From NCBI GenBank assembly GCA_900549445.1, contig UROS01000069.1, forward strand, positions 1-11,917: a DNA stretch of 11,917 bases, written 5' to 3'. The notes beneath the pieces are model-generated. The model had not been told where the DNA came from. It searched no databases and worked only from the letters and a program-made list of their open reading frames with translations. A program made the translations under genes and the position numbers. Positions 1-6,596 of this stretch are shown here, in pieces. The DNA is from an uncultured Porphyromonadaceae bacterium. Its GTDB lineage: Bacteria > Bacteroidota > Bacteroidia > Bacteroidales > Muribaculaceae. How positions within the stretch are numbered: the first letter of the stretch is position 1; each line of letters opens with the position of its first letter.

Positions 1-515
1 GCGTCGGGGTGGGAGGGGAAGAGTCCCAGCGGATGGCCCGAGTACATGACGAGCGTCTGGCTGTCGGTCATCTCGCTGAGATATTTCATCGTGAGCAGGT
101 ACTGCGCCCAGTTCTGGAACACGGCACCGTTGCCACCGTAGGTTATAAGCTCGTGGGGATGCTGTGCAACCGCCTTGTTGAGGTTGTTCTGGATCATCAT
201 CATTATTGCGGCGGCCTGACGGGAGCGTGCGGGATACTCGCCGATGGGCCGGGCATACATCTCGTAGTCGGGACGGAAGCGGTACATATATATGCGTCCG
301 TAGTCGCGCAGTTCTTTCGCGAATTCAGGAGCAAGCACTGCGTGATGGCGCTCGGGAAAGTAGCGGAGGGCGTTTTTCAGTGCCAGGCGCTCCTGCTCCG
401 GAGTGAGTATCTTTTTGCGGCGGGGCGCATGATTCACCGTTGTGTCGTATTCTTTGGGTTGAGGCAGCTCGTCGGGGATTCCGGCGCGGATCTGCTTCTG
501 AAATTCATTATCCAT
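1..515 (-). CDS. hutU: Urocanate hydratase, N-terminal part (cut by window edge)
   Basis: Urocanate hydratase converts urocanate to imidazolonepropionate, the second step of histidine degradation, in the cytoplasm with bound NAD+. The complement of 515-1 is open from ATG through 171 codons and runs off the window, so roughly the first quarter of a family protein of several hundred residues is present. Recognisable blocks are YGGNGAVFQNWAQYL (residues 126-140, equivalent to the glycine-rich NAD-binding segment) and EMTDSQTLVMYSGHPLG (148-164), typical of urocanases. The start is the ATG at 515-513, 6 bp after the ftcD stop, and the next residues (MDNEFQKQIRAG) fit a family N-terminus. The two genes are in one transcript. 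No clear Shine-Dalgarno is visible, as usual in Bacteroidetes. Family assignment is firm; the rest of the protein cannot be checked here. Confidence 0.93.
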   Translation of the reverse strand, partial: MDNEFQKQIRAGIPDELPQPKEYDTTVNHAPRRKKILTPEQERLALKNALRYFPERHHAVLAPEFAKELRDYGRIYMYRFRPDYEMYARPIGEYPARSRQAAAIMMMIQNNLNKAVAQHPHELITYGGNGAVFQNWAQYLLTMKYLSEMTDSQTLVMYSGHPLGLFPSHPD

Positions 516-521
516 TGCAGT

Positions 522-2222
522 TCAGATTTTTGTGTCGACAATATTAAGTATTTCTTTTTCCGCTTTCTCGGCGGCGGCGGCTATATCGGCGCCGCGCGAG
601 GTGAGACGGTCGGCTTCGGCGCGATCCTTGAGTTGGGCGGCGTTTATGCGTACGTTGAGCAGCGCGCCGCGCACTGCGGCCCGGGCGGCGAGCGCTCCGA
701 CTCCCGCATCGCTCACCGACGCGGGGTTGCCCTCCTGTGCCATCGCCTTGAGCAGCGGGAATGCTTCGGCCGCTGTCTCCATTGTGGCGAGGGGCACCTG
801 CGTGGCGTAGAGTGTGGCAGCCTCGAGGGCGGCTGCGCGGGCTGCCTTTTCCTCATCGGTACCCTTTGGCATCGCGAACACTGCCATTATGCGGTTGAAT
901 GCCTCGGTGTCTTCGTCCACCAGGTGAAGCAGGCGTGAGAGCAGTCCCTGTCCCCGGTCGGCGTAACCGGAGAATTCCTCCCAGCGGTCGTCCCAGCCGG
1001 CCTTGTGGGCGGAGAGGTTGGCCACCATCGTGCCGAGAGCGGCGGCGAGCGCACCCATGTATGCTGAGATGGAGCCTCCGCCGGGTGCGGGACTTTCGCT
1101 CGCGGTCTCCTGCGCGAAGCCGCGGCAGGTGAGGTCGGTGAGCTTTTTCGGTTTTTCCTGACCCTCCTCGAGCATGTATTCTATCACTTTTTCGCCTGGA
1201 TTGAACGGGCGGAGTTCATCAAGTCCCATCGACTTGACAGCCATCCTTACGATCTCCTCCTCGGCAATGCCCGTCGAGCGCTGCTGCTTGTGGAGGAAAT
1301 AGCGGCCGGCCTCTATGAGGGTGCGGCGCGGGATGAGACCGACGATTTCGGTGCCCGTCACGCGGAGGCCGCGGGCTGCCGCGGCGCGGCAAACCTCGTC
1401 GAACGCCACGTGGAGAGGAGTTACGGAGATGTCGGTTATGTTCATCGACACCTGCGCGATGCCGTATTCGTCGATATACCAGCCTATGGCCTTGGTGCAT
1501 TTCAGGGTGCCCGGCTGCATGATGGTCTTGCCCGACTCATCCTTAAGCGGCTTCCCCGTCACCTTGCCGCCTTCGCGCACCGGGCGTCCTTTCTCGCGGA
1601 CGTCGAACGCAACGGCGTTGGCGCGGCGGGTGGAGGTGGTGTTAAGGTTGAAGTTGACGGCAATCAGGAAGTCGCGGGCGCCGATAACGGTGGCACCGGT
1701 GCGGGCTACGCCCTCGTCGTAGGGACGGTCGCCGAAGTCGGGAGCCTTGCCGGGGGTATTCATTTTTTCGGGGAGCGCCTCGTACTCTCCTGCGCGGCAA
1801 ACGGCAAGGTTGCGGCGCTCGGGGGTGAATGCTGCGGCTTCGTAGCAATAGACCGGAATGTTGAGCTCGTCGGCGACTCGCCGCGCGAGCTTGCGCGACA
1901 ATTCGGCGCACTCTTCGAGCGTGACGCCGGAAACCGGAATGAGCGGGCAGACGTCGGTTGCTCCCATACGCGGATGCGCGCCGTGGTGGCGGCTCATGTC
2001 TATTAGTTCGGCGGCGCGGCGTATGCTCCGGAAGGCCGCTTCGACAACGGCTTCGGGTTCGCCCACGAAAGTTACGACGGTACGGTTTGTGGCCTCGCCG
2101 GGGTCAACGTCGAGCAATCTTACGCCTTCAACCGATTCGACGGCGTCGGTAATCGCTTTTATCACATTCTTGTCGCGTCCTTCGCTGAAATTCGGGACAC
2201 ACTCTATTATCCGTTTTTCCAT
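522..2222 (-). CDS. ftcD: Bifunctional glutamate formimidoyltransferase / formimidoyltetrahydrofolate cyclodeaminase
   Basis: A 566-residue fusion acting at the end of histidine degradation. It moves the formimino group from formiminoglutamate to tetrahydrofolate, then releases ammonia to give methenyl-THF. Residues 1-345 are the transferase: N-terminal ECVPNFSEG (7-15), then HHGAHPRMGATDVCP (79-93) with H83 aligning to the catalytic His82 of mammalian FTCD, then AIGWYIDEYGIAQVSMN (245-261). Residues about 362-566 are the helical cyclodeaminase: PAPGGGS (379-384 region) and LVDEDTEAF (434-442). Length and domain order match the mammalian bifunctional enzyme; from memory, some Bacteroides carry the two activities as separate genes. 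It is the first gene of a leftward operon with hutU 6 bp downstream. A TAACTTTG box at 2313-2306 lies about 85 bp before the ATG. The start at 2222 is supported by MEKRIIECVPNFSEG, which matches the family N-terminus. Confidence 0.96.
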   Translation of the reverse strand: MEKRIIECVPNFSEGRDKNVIKAITDAVESVEGVRLLDVDPGEATNRTVVTFVGEPEAVVEAAFRSIRRAAELIDMSRHHGAHPRMGATDVCPLIPVSGVTLEECAELSRKLARRVADELNIPVYCYEAAAFTPERRNLAVCRAGEYEALPEKMNTPGKAPDFGDRPYDEGVARTGATVIGARDFLIAVNFNLNTTSTRRANAVAFDVREKGRPVREGGKVTGKPLKDESGKTIMQPGTLKCTKAIGWYIDEYGIAQVSMNITDISVTPLHVAFDEVCRAAAARGLRVTGTEIVGLIPRRTLIEAGRYFLHKQQRSTGIAEEEIVRMAVKSMGLDELRPFNPGEKVIEYMLEEGQEKPKKLTDLTCRGFAQETASESPAPGGGSISAYMGALAAALGTMVANLSAHKAGWDDRWEEFSGYADRGQGLLSRLLHLVDEDTEAFNRIMAVFAMPKGTDEEKAARAAALEAATLYATQVPLATMETAAEAFPLLKAMAQEGNPASVSDAGVGALAARAAVRGALLNVRINAAQLKDRAEADRLTSRGADIAAAAEKAEKEILNIVDTKI

Positions 2223-2305
2223 TGCAAAAAATGATTTTCAAGTCAGTTTTCGGTCAGTTTGCCACTGATTCTCATAAATGCGGAGGCGTTCAGGCTCCGA
2301 CACTA

Positions 2306-2313
2306 CAAAGTTA
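2306..2313 (-). promoter_or_regulatory. Candidate -7 box of the hut operon promoter
   Basis: On the minus strand the sequence reads TAACTTTG, an exact match to the Bacteroidetes primary-sigma -7 consensus TAnnTTTG. It lies about 85 bp upstream of the ftcD ATG and would start a leader of roughly 75 nt. No TTTG is seen at the expected 19-21 bp upstream, so the promoter may need an activator or be weak. Confidence 0.5.
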
Positions 2314-2374
2314 ATATATTTTTCATACATATATTATGTCATTTTGCTCTTTTTTCGGTTGTCTGCGGGAAGGA

Positions 2375-2387
2375 GAAGCGACGCTTC
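2375..2387. promoter_or_regulatory. Palindrome GAAGCG-A-CGCTTC (possible operator)
   Basis: A perfect 6-bp inverted repeat around one base lies in the divergent intergenic region between ftcD (minus) and the response-regulator gene (plus). No T-tract follows, so it is not a terminator. An operator is possible but unproven. Confidence 0.3.
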
Positions 2388-2402
2388 CGGGTGGTGTCAC
2401 CC

Positions 2403-2419
2403 TGAGTAGACACTACTCA
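2403..2419. promoter_or_regulatory. Palindrome TGAGTAG-ACA-CTACTCA (possible operator)
   Basis: A perfect inverted repeat with 7-bp arms around ACA lies midway between the divergent ftcD and response-regulator genes, about 90 bp upstream of the ftcD -7 box and 68 bp upstream of the candidate -7 box of the regulator gene. The size and symmetry fit the site of a dimeric DNA-binding protein. Which protein binds, and which gene it serves, cannot be read from the sequence. Confidence 0.4.
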
Positions 2420-2486
2420 TCCCTGCCAGGTGCTGATTTAACGTATTTTAACGCTGTTGAAAAACCTTATAATGGCGAAAAAGCCT

Positions 2487-2494
2487 TATCTTTA
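2487..2494 (+). promoter_or_regulatory. Candidate -7 box upstream of the response-regulator gene
   Basis: TATCTTTA matches TAnnTTTG except for the last base and is followed by CA, as is common in Bacteroidetes promoters. It lies 76 bp before the chosen ATG (2571). A TTTG at the -33 position is not present. Upstream are two copies of TTTAACG (2437-2443 and 2447-2453), 10 bp apart. Confidence 0.35.
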
Positions 2495-2570
2495 CAACCC
2501 ATTAACCAATCGGGGCATATGATTTTTATGAAATAGCTACGAAATGCCCGTAATCGCCAATAAGACCGTT

Positions 2571-3293
2571 ATGAATATCCGCATACTTGTAATAGACGAT
2601 GAAGAAGCCATCTGCGAAATAATCAAGTTTAACCTTGAGAAGGAAGGCTACTCCGTAGACTGCGCCTACAGCGCCGAGGAAGCGCTCGAAATGGATCTCA
2701 AACCATACGACCTGTTTATTGTCGACATCATGATGGAGCGTCTGAGCGGCTTCGACTTCGCCAAGGCTCTGCGCAGCAATTCCGCCACCGACGAGGTGCC
2801 GATTATCTTTTGCTCCGCTCTCAACGGTGAAGACGACACCGTGATGGGGCTTAACATCGGAGCAGACGACTATATAACCAAACCGTTCAGCATCAGTGAG
2901 ATGCTCGCACGTGTGAACGCCGTGCTCCGCCGTGCCGCCATACAGCGCCGCCAGGCCAAGGCTGCCGCCCCCGCAACCTCCGACCATATCTACGAGCCGC
3001 AGCTCACCTACAAGACTCTCAGAATAGATCCGAACGAAAAAATCTGCTGGCTCGACGACGCGAAAGTAGCGCTTACGAAAACCGAATTCGAGATTCTCTC
3101 TTTCTTTCTGTCGCACCCGAACCGCATATATTCCCGTGAGGAGATAATCCGTCACGTCTGGAGCGGAGATGTTGTGGTCACGAACCGCACCATCGACACC
3201 AACATTACCCGTCTTCGTAAAAAAATAGGCCGCTATGGCAACAACATAGAGACCCGTCTCGGTTTTGGCTATGGCTTCACGGAAGAGAATTAG
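2571..3293 (+). CDS. OmpR/PhoB-family DNA-binding response regulator
   Basis: Cytoplasmic transcription regulator of 240 residues, phosphorylated by the sensor kinase encoded next to it. The receiver domain (1-120) has the acidic pair D9/D10, the phosphoacceptor D52 in VDIMM, S82 and K104 in TKPF. A linker at 121-145 rich in Ala, Gln and Arg leads to a winged-helix domain (146-240) with EFEILSFFLSHPNRIYSREE, TNRTIDTNITRLRKKIG and the closing GFGYGF. ATG 2571 is preferred because it puts MNIRILVIDDEE at the usual distance from the first β-strand; an in-frame ATG at 2544 would add nine residues. The kinase gene overlaps its 3' end by 23 bp. The receiver resembles the PhoB branch more than the RprY type. 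A Pho-box-like array just after the kinase gene (4776-4819) is a candidate target. Its stimulus is unknown. Confidence 0.95.
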   Translation: MNIRILVIDDEEAICEIIKFNLEKEGYSVDCAYSAEEALEMDLKPYDLFIVDIMMERLSGFDFAKALRSNSATDEVPIIFCSALNGEDDTVMGLNIGADDYITKPFSISEMLARVNAVLRRAAIQRRQAKAAAPATSDHIYEPQLTYKTLRIDPNEKICWLDDAKVALTKTEFEILSFFLSHPNRIYSREEIIRHVWSGDVVVTNRTIDTNITRLRKKIGRYGNNIETRLGFGYGFTEEN

Positions 3294-4755
3294 CTACCAC
3301 TGGCGGCTGTTTATACCTGTAGCCACCATGATGGGGCTTATGGTAGGCATCCTCGTGTGGTATCAGTACCGCCGCGAAGCTGACTTCCGCAAGGAGATGA
3401 TGGAAAAGGAACTCGCCATCATCAATAACCGTATTCTCTACGCCTACGACCGCAACATGTCCCTTGAGCCGTTTATCGACTTTATCCGCCAGTTTTATCA
3501 GGGGTCAATGTTTCAGGGTATCCGTGTAAGCGTATACGATCAGAACGGACGCCTTATCCACACACTCGGCGAACCGGTGCCGATAGACTTGAACGATCCC
3601 GTCTACAGTAATCCGAAGATCACCGCCGATTCTGTAGGGATAGAGGAGTCGCCCGACAAAATCAACTCCAACAACAACCTGTTTTTCTACTCCGGATTCA
3701 AGAGCGACGACGGTATGATAACCGTGCGCACGGCTATGCCGATGACGCGCGGCATCCACAATGAACTTACCATCGACACCACCGTGTGGCTCGTTATTAT
3801 CACGGTGATAATCATTGCGCTCGCTATTGTATGGTTCTTCACGAGAATGCTCTCGCGAAGCGTGACGCTTCTTAATGATTTCGCCTACCGTGCGGCCACC
3901 GGAGGCACCTTCACGGGTCTCGACAAATTTCCCCATAATGAGCTTGGCGACATCTCGCGCGAGATAATCCGCCTGTACCGCGAACGAAGTGAGGCCATTA
4001 AGCGGGCCGACCACGAGCGGTCGGTGGCTATCCACGCCATCGAGGAAAAAGCCCGTATAACCAGTCAGATTACCAACAACATAAACCACGAAATCAAGAC
4101 TCCTGTAGGAATTATCCGCGGCTATCTCGAAACCATTATCGCCAACCCGGATCTCGACGAGAAGTCGAGAAATCATTTCCTTACGAGAATGAATACCAAC
4201 GTGGAGCGCCTGTGTCAGTTGCTCAACGAGGTGTCGACGATGACCCGCCTTGACAATGGCGGAAAGAAAGTAGCGCTCGAGATGGTCGACATGCACGACC
4301 TCATCTATCAGATAAACAACGATTTGCCTGCCTCGAATATCGCACCGAACTTCACGTTCAGCTACGACATTCCGCTCGACTGCCGTGTCGTGGGGAATTA
4401 CAACCTGCTCAACGATATGATTTACGGTCTTATACGAAACTCCGCCATGCACTCCGGAGGCAACGAAATCAAGGTGAAACTTATTTCGGAGAACGAGCAG
4501 TTCCGCATTTTCTCCTTCGCCGACAATGGCACCGGAGTGGGAGAGGAGCACATCACCCATCTGTTCGAGCGCTTCTATCGGGTCGATACGGGACGTTCGC
4601 GCAAAATGGGTGGCACCGGTCTCGGACTCCCGATCGTGAAGAGCACCGTCATAGCCCTCGGCGGCACGATTTCGGTTCACAACGTATCGACCGGAGGACT
4701 CGAATTCATATTCTCACTGAAAAAATGGAACGACCGCACGCCGGCTGGCAGTTAA
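3271..4755 (+). CDS. Membrane-bound sensor histidine kinase
   Basis: A 494-residue inner-membrane kinase that senses an unknown signal and phosphorylates the adjacent response regulator. Visible architecture: transmembrane helix 1 (about 12-31), a periplasmic domain of about 140 residues (32-171), transmembrane helix 2 (about 172-190), a HAMP-like linker and coiled segment (191-262), then the dimerisation/phosphoacceptor domain with H273 in NHEIKTPVG. The ATPase domain follows, with the N-box at LIRNSAMHS (N390), G1 box DNGTGVG (418-424), F-box LFERFYRVD (431-439) and G2 box GGTGLGLPIVK (447-457). All catalytic boxes look intact. The ATG at 3271 overlaps the regulator gene by 23 bp, suggesting translational coupling; a TTG two codons earlier is a weaker alternative. 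The periplasmic domain is not one I recognise, so the ligand is open. Confidence 0.95.
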   Translation: MASRKRISYHWRLFIPVATMMGLMVGILVWYQYRREADFRKEMMEKELAIINNRILYAYDRNMSLEPFIDFIRQFYQGSMFQGIRVSVYDQNGRLIHTLGEPVPIDLNDPVYSNPKITADSVGIEESPDKINSNNNLFFYSGFKSDDGMITVRTAMPMTRGIHNELTIDTTVWLVIITVIIIALAIVWFFTRMLSRSVTLLNDFAYRAATGGTFTGLDKFPHNELGDISREIIRLYRERSEAIKRADHERSVAIHAIEEKARITSQITNNINHEIKTPVGIIRGYLETIIANPDLDEKSRNHFLTRMNTNVERLCQLLNEVSTMTRLDNGGKKVALEMVDMHDLIYQINNDLPASNIAPNFTFSYDIPLDCRVVGNYNLLNDMIYGLIRNSAMHSGGNEIKVKLISENEQFRIFSFADNGTGVGEEHITHLFERFYRVDTGRSRKMGGTGLGLPIVKSTVIALGGTISVHNVSTGGLEFIFSLKKWNDRTPAGS

Positions 4756-4775
4756 AATTTCTTAATCCAATAGGG

Positions 4776-4819
4776 TGTCACAGTATTGTGTTGCTTATGT
4801 AACACAACTGTAACTCCAT
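4776..4819 (+). promoter_or_regulatory. Four-unit 11-bp Pho-box-like array (response-regulator site)
   Basis: Four consecutive 11-bp units each begin with TGT: TGTCACAGTAT (4776), TGTGTTGCTTA (4787), TGTAACACAAC (4798) and TGTAACTCCAT (4809). Direct hexamer repeats spaced by 11 bp are the binding pattern of OmpR/PhoB-family regulators; the enterobacterial Pho box uses TGTCA repeats at the same period. The last hexamer ends 10 bp before a TATCTTTG box, the geometry in which a bound regulator replaces the upstream promoter element. Units 2 and 3 also form a 7-bp inverted repeat (TTGTGTT/AACACAA, 4786-4792 and 4801-4807). The adjacent kinase/regulator pair is the obvious candidate controller; that link is inference. 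Confidence 0.55.
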
Positions 4820-4824
4820 TATCA

Positions 4825-4832
4825 TATCTTTG
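4825..4832 (+). promoter_or_regulatory. -7 box (TATCTTTG) of a likely activator-dependent promoter
   Basis: TATCTTTG followed by CA is an exact match to the Bacteroidetes -7 consensus TAnnTTTG. No TTTG lies 19-21 bp upstream; that space is filled by the 11-bp repeat array at 4776-4819. Transcription would start near 4839, well before the terminator at 4947 and with no coding region between. Confidence 0.6.
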
Positions 4833-4838
4833 CAACAG

Positions 4839-4987
4839 AACAAAACAGGGCGGCTTTCAAAAGCCATCCGACAAGATATAAAGTCAATACCTAAATCGTC
4901 AATTCGGTTGCAAATCATAGTAATCAAAACCAAGAATTAATCTCATTTATAGCGGACTGTCGTTGACGACAGTCCGCTATAATTTTT
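4839..4987 (+). ncRNA. Candidate small RNA of about 150 nt between sensor kinase and LRR gene
   Basis: This stretch is bounded by a perfect -7 box ending at 4832 and an intrinsic terminator ending near 4987, and it contains no ATG before the terminator hairpin. A 5-bp hairpin GGCTT-TCAA-AAGCC (4852-4865) lies near the predicted 5' end, followed by an A-rich, probably single-stranded middle (about 4870-4945). The next gene has its own promoter downstream of the terminator, so the unit is not needed as that gene's leader. The array upstream predicts control by an OmpR/PhoB-type regulator. It could instead be only the 3' untranslated end of the kinase operon. I do not recognise the RNA family. 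Confidence 0.4.
4947..4987 (+). terminator. Strong intrinsic terminator
   Basis: Perfect 16-bp stem, TTATAGCGGACTGTCG (4947-4962) pairing with 4967-4982, closing a TTGA loop, followed by TTTTT (4983-4987). It ends transcription from the kinase operon and from the candidate small-RNA promoter. An ATG overlapping the loop (4963-4965 region, read as an alternative start codon) is therefore not the start of the LRR gene. Confidence 0.9.
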
Positions 4988-5006
4988 CATCGACCGAGTC
5001 TATTTA

Positions 5007-5038
5007 TTTGCTTATTTTAAGCGAGTTTGTTAATTTTG
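5007..5038 (+). promoter_or_regulatory. Bacteroidetes-type promoter of the LRR gene
   Basis: TTTG (5007-5010) and TAATTTTG (5031-5038) are separated by 20 bp, matching the TTTG-N19-21-TAnnTTTG consensus exactly. Transcription would begin near 5045, giving a leader of about 44 nt to the ATG at 5089. This supports the short form of the LRR protein rather than an upstream in-frame start inside the terminator. Confidence 0.75.
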
Positions 5039-5088
5039 CATATCAAAGCTGTCAGAGCTTTCTAAAGAACTTTTTATTGGAATCATTC

Positions 5089-6594
5089 ATGTCGCATTTC
5101 TCTAAGATAATCACCGTATCTCTGCTTTTTGTCTCGCAGATGATATTCTTCGGAGCTGCCGCACGGACAGTCGATTGTTCGCCCGGCGAACTTGCCGTGG
5201 TGCTTGGCGCCGATGCAGCGAAGATAACGTCGCTCGCCGTTACGGGCAGCGTCGACGCTACCGACCTCAACTTCGTGTGCTCCTCTATGCCGGCGCTCGT
5301 CTCCCTTGACCTTTCAGGCGCGACCGTGGCCGCGTACAACGGCAAAGCCATCGCCGCAAACCGTGGCGATTTCCCCGCAGCCACGCTTCCGGCCTACGTG
5401 CTTGCCGGCCTCAAAGTCACATCATTAATCCTCCCTGCCGGAATTACCGAAATCGGCGACTGCGCGCTCATGGGCGCCGCGATAACCGGTATTGAGATTC
5501 CGGCGTCAGTGAAAAGCATCGGAGCCAACGCCTTCAGCGGTTGCGCCGGTCTGACCTCTCTGACAGTCCCCGTCACGGTGGAGAAAATCGGCGAAGGTGC
5601 CTTCTCTTCGTGCTACGCTCTCGCTAAAGTTGCATACGCCCCCGCCGAAATACCGGCTTTGGCGTTTGCCAACTGCACAAAACTCGGCGAATTTACTGTC
5701 TTAAACGATATTACGGCAATAGGCAGAGAGGCCTTCCGTCACTGCGATGCCCTGGCTGAATTTCCGTTCGGAAGTTCTCTGAAAACCGTGGGAGATTTCG
5801 CTTTCTGCAACTCGGGGCTCACCACCGTGCCGCTCGCCGGAAGCAAAGAGCTCCGCAGCATAGGCAGTCATGCGTTTGCCGGGTGTGCTTCGCTCATAGA
5901 GGTCTCGCTCCCCGACGCCGCTTCGACAGTCGGGGCAGCTGCGTTTTTCGGCGATGCGAAAATCGAAACGCTCAAATTCCCGTCTTCGGCCACAAAAATC
6001 GAACCCTATACCTTCAAAGGCCTTGAATCGCTCTCTGATGCCGACGCGATAATGGCGAACGGCGTCGACTCAATCGGCGCCTATGCCCTTTACGGCATGA
6101 ACAGTGTGGAGAACGTCACTCTTCCGGCCCGACTGACATATATCGGCGACCGCGCCTTCGGACTGTGGGCATCGCTGGGCGAGATCAACGCCTCGGCTCT
6201 TTCTGAGGTGCCGCAATTGGGCAGCGACGTATGGTACGGTGTGAAGCAAGACGAGGTCGTGCTCACCGCCTCCTCCATGCGCGATGATTTCAAGAATGCC
6301 GACCAGTGGAAAGAGTTCAGCATCAGTCAGTCGGACAATACCAATATAGACCATATTTCAGCCTCCGGTGCTCGCCTCCGCGTGAATTTCGACGGCATAA
6401 CGGCCACACTCGCCGCCGACGGTACCGAAATCAACTCAGTGGCCGTATACGACGCTTCCGGCCGGCTTCTTGTGACCCGGCGCTGCAACGGTGCCGAATC
6501 GGTTGCTGTCCGTATGGCCGACTTCGCCCCCGGTCTCTGTATTATCAGGGCCGAGACCGGTGCAGGTACCTCAACCGTAAAGATTATCCTTTGA
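5089..6594 (+). CDS. BspA-like leucine-rich-repeat surface/secreted protein
   Basis: A 501-residue exported protein. A signal peptide covers residues 1 to about 25 (hydrophobic IITVSLLFVSQMIFFGAAA). Residues about 105-385 hold roughly eleven LRR_5 (Treponema/BspA-type) units of 21-25 residues with the pattern IG..AF..C..L..V..P, for example SIGANAFSGCAGLTSLTVP (143-161). The C-terminus (about 425-501) has AVYDASGRLLVTRRC, then PGLCIIRAETG and TVKIIL, resembling a type A sorting domain of type IX secretion. Proteins of this family bind host or bacterial surface ligands; the partner here is unknown. The ATG at 5089 is chosen because it opens the signal peptide and follows the promoter at 5007-5038; the frame extends upstream to 4963 but that region is a terminator. 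trmB follows after 2 bp, so the two genes probably share a transcript. Confidence 0.88.
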   Translation: MSHFSKIITVSLLFVSQMIFFGAAARTVDCSPGELAVVLGADAAKITSLAVTGSVDATDLNFVCSSMPALVSLDLSGATVAAYNGKAIAANRGDFPAATLPAYVLAGLKVTSLILPAGITEIGDCALMGAAITGIEIPASVKSIGANAFSGCAGLTSLTVPVTVEKIGEGAFSSCYALAKVAYAPAEIPALAFANCTKLGEFTVLNDITAIGREAFRHCDALAEFPFGSSLKTVGDFAFCNSGLTTVPLAGSKELRSIGSHAFAGCASLIEVSLPDAASTVGAAAFFGDAKIETLKFPSSATKIEPYTFKGLESLSDADAIMANGVDSIGAYALYGMNSVENVTLPARLTYIGDRAFGLWASLGEINASALSEVPQLGSDVWYGVKQDEVVLTASSMRDDFKNADQWKEFSISQSDNTNIDHISASGARLRVNFDGITATLAADGTEINSVAVYDASGRLLVTRRCNGAESVAVRMADFAPGLCIIRAETGAGTSTVKIIL

Positions 6595-6596
6595 CC

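Noticed and set aside
9..938. 309-codon open frame on the plus strand across the hutU/ftcD junction
   Set aside because: It lies antisense to two clearly conserved genes; long antisense frames are expected in GC-rich codon usage and the translation has no recognisable domain.
2336..2536. 66-codon open frame in the intergenic region before the response regulator
   Set aside because: It spans the palindromes and the candidate promoter, has no recognisable sequence pattern and no promoter of its own; probably chance.
3505..4680. 391-codon open frame antisense to the sensor kinase
   Set aside because: The kinase has every catalytic box intact on the plus strand; the antisense frame has no family features.
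4963..5088. Upstream extension of the LRR protein
   Set aside because: It begins in the loop of the intrinsic terminator and runs through the gene's promoter; the signal peptide starts at 5089.
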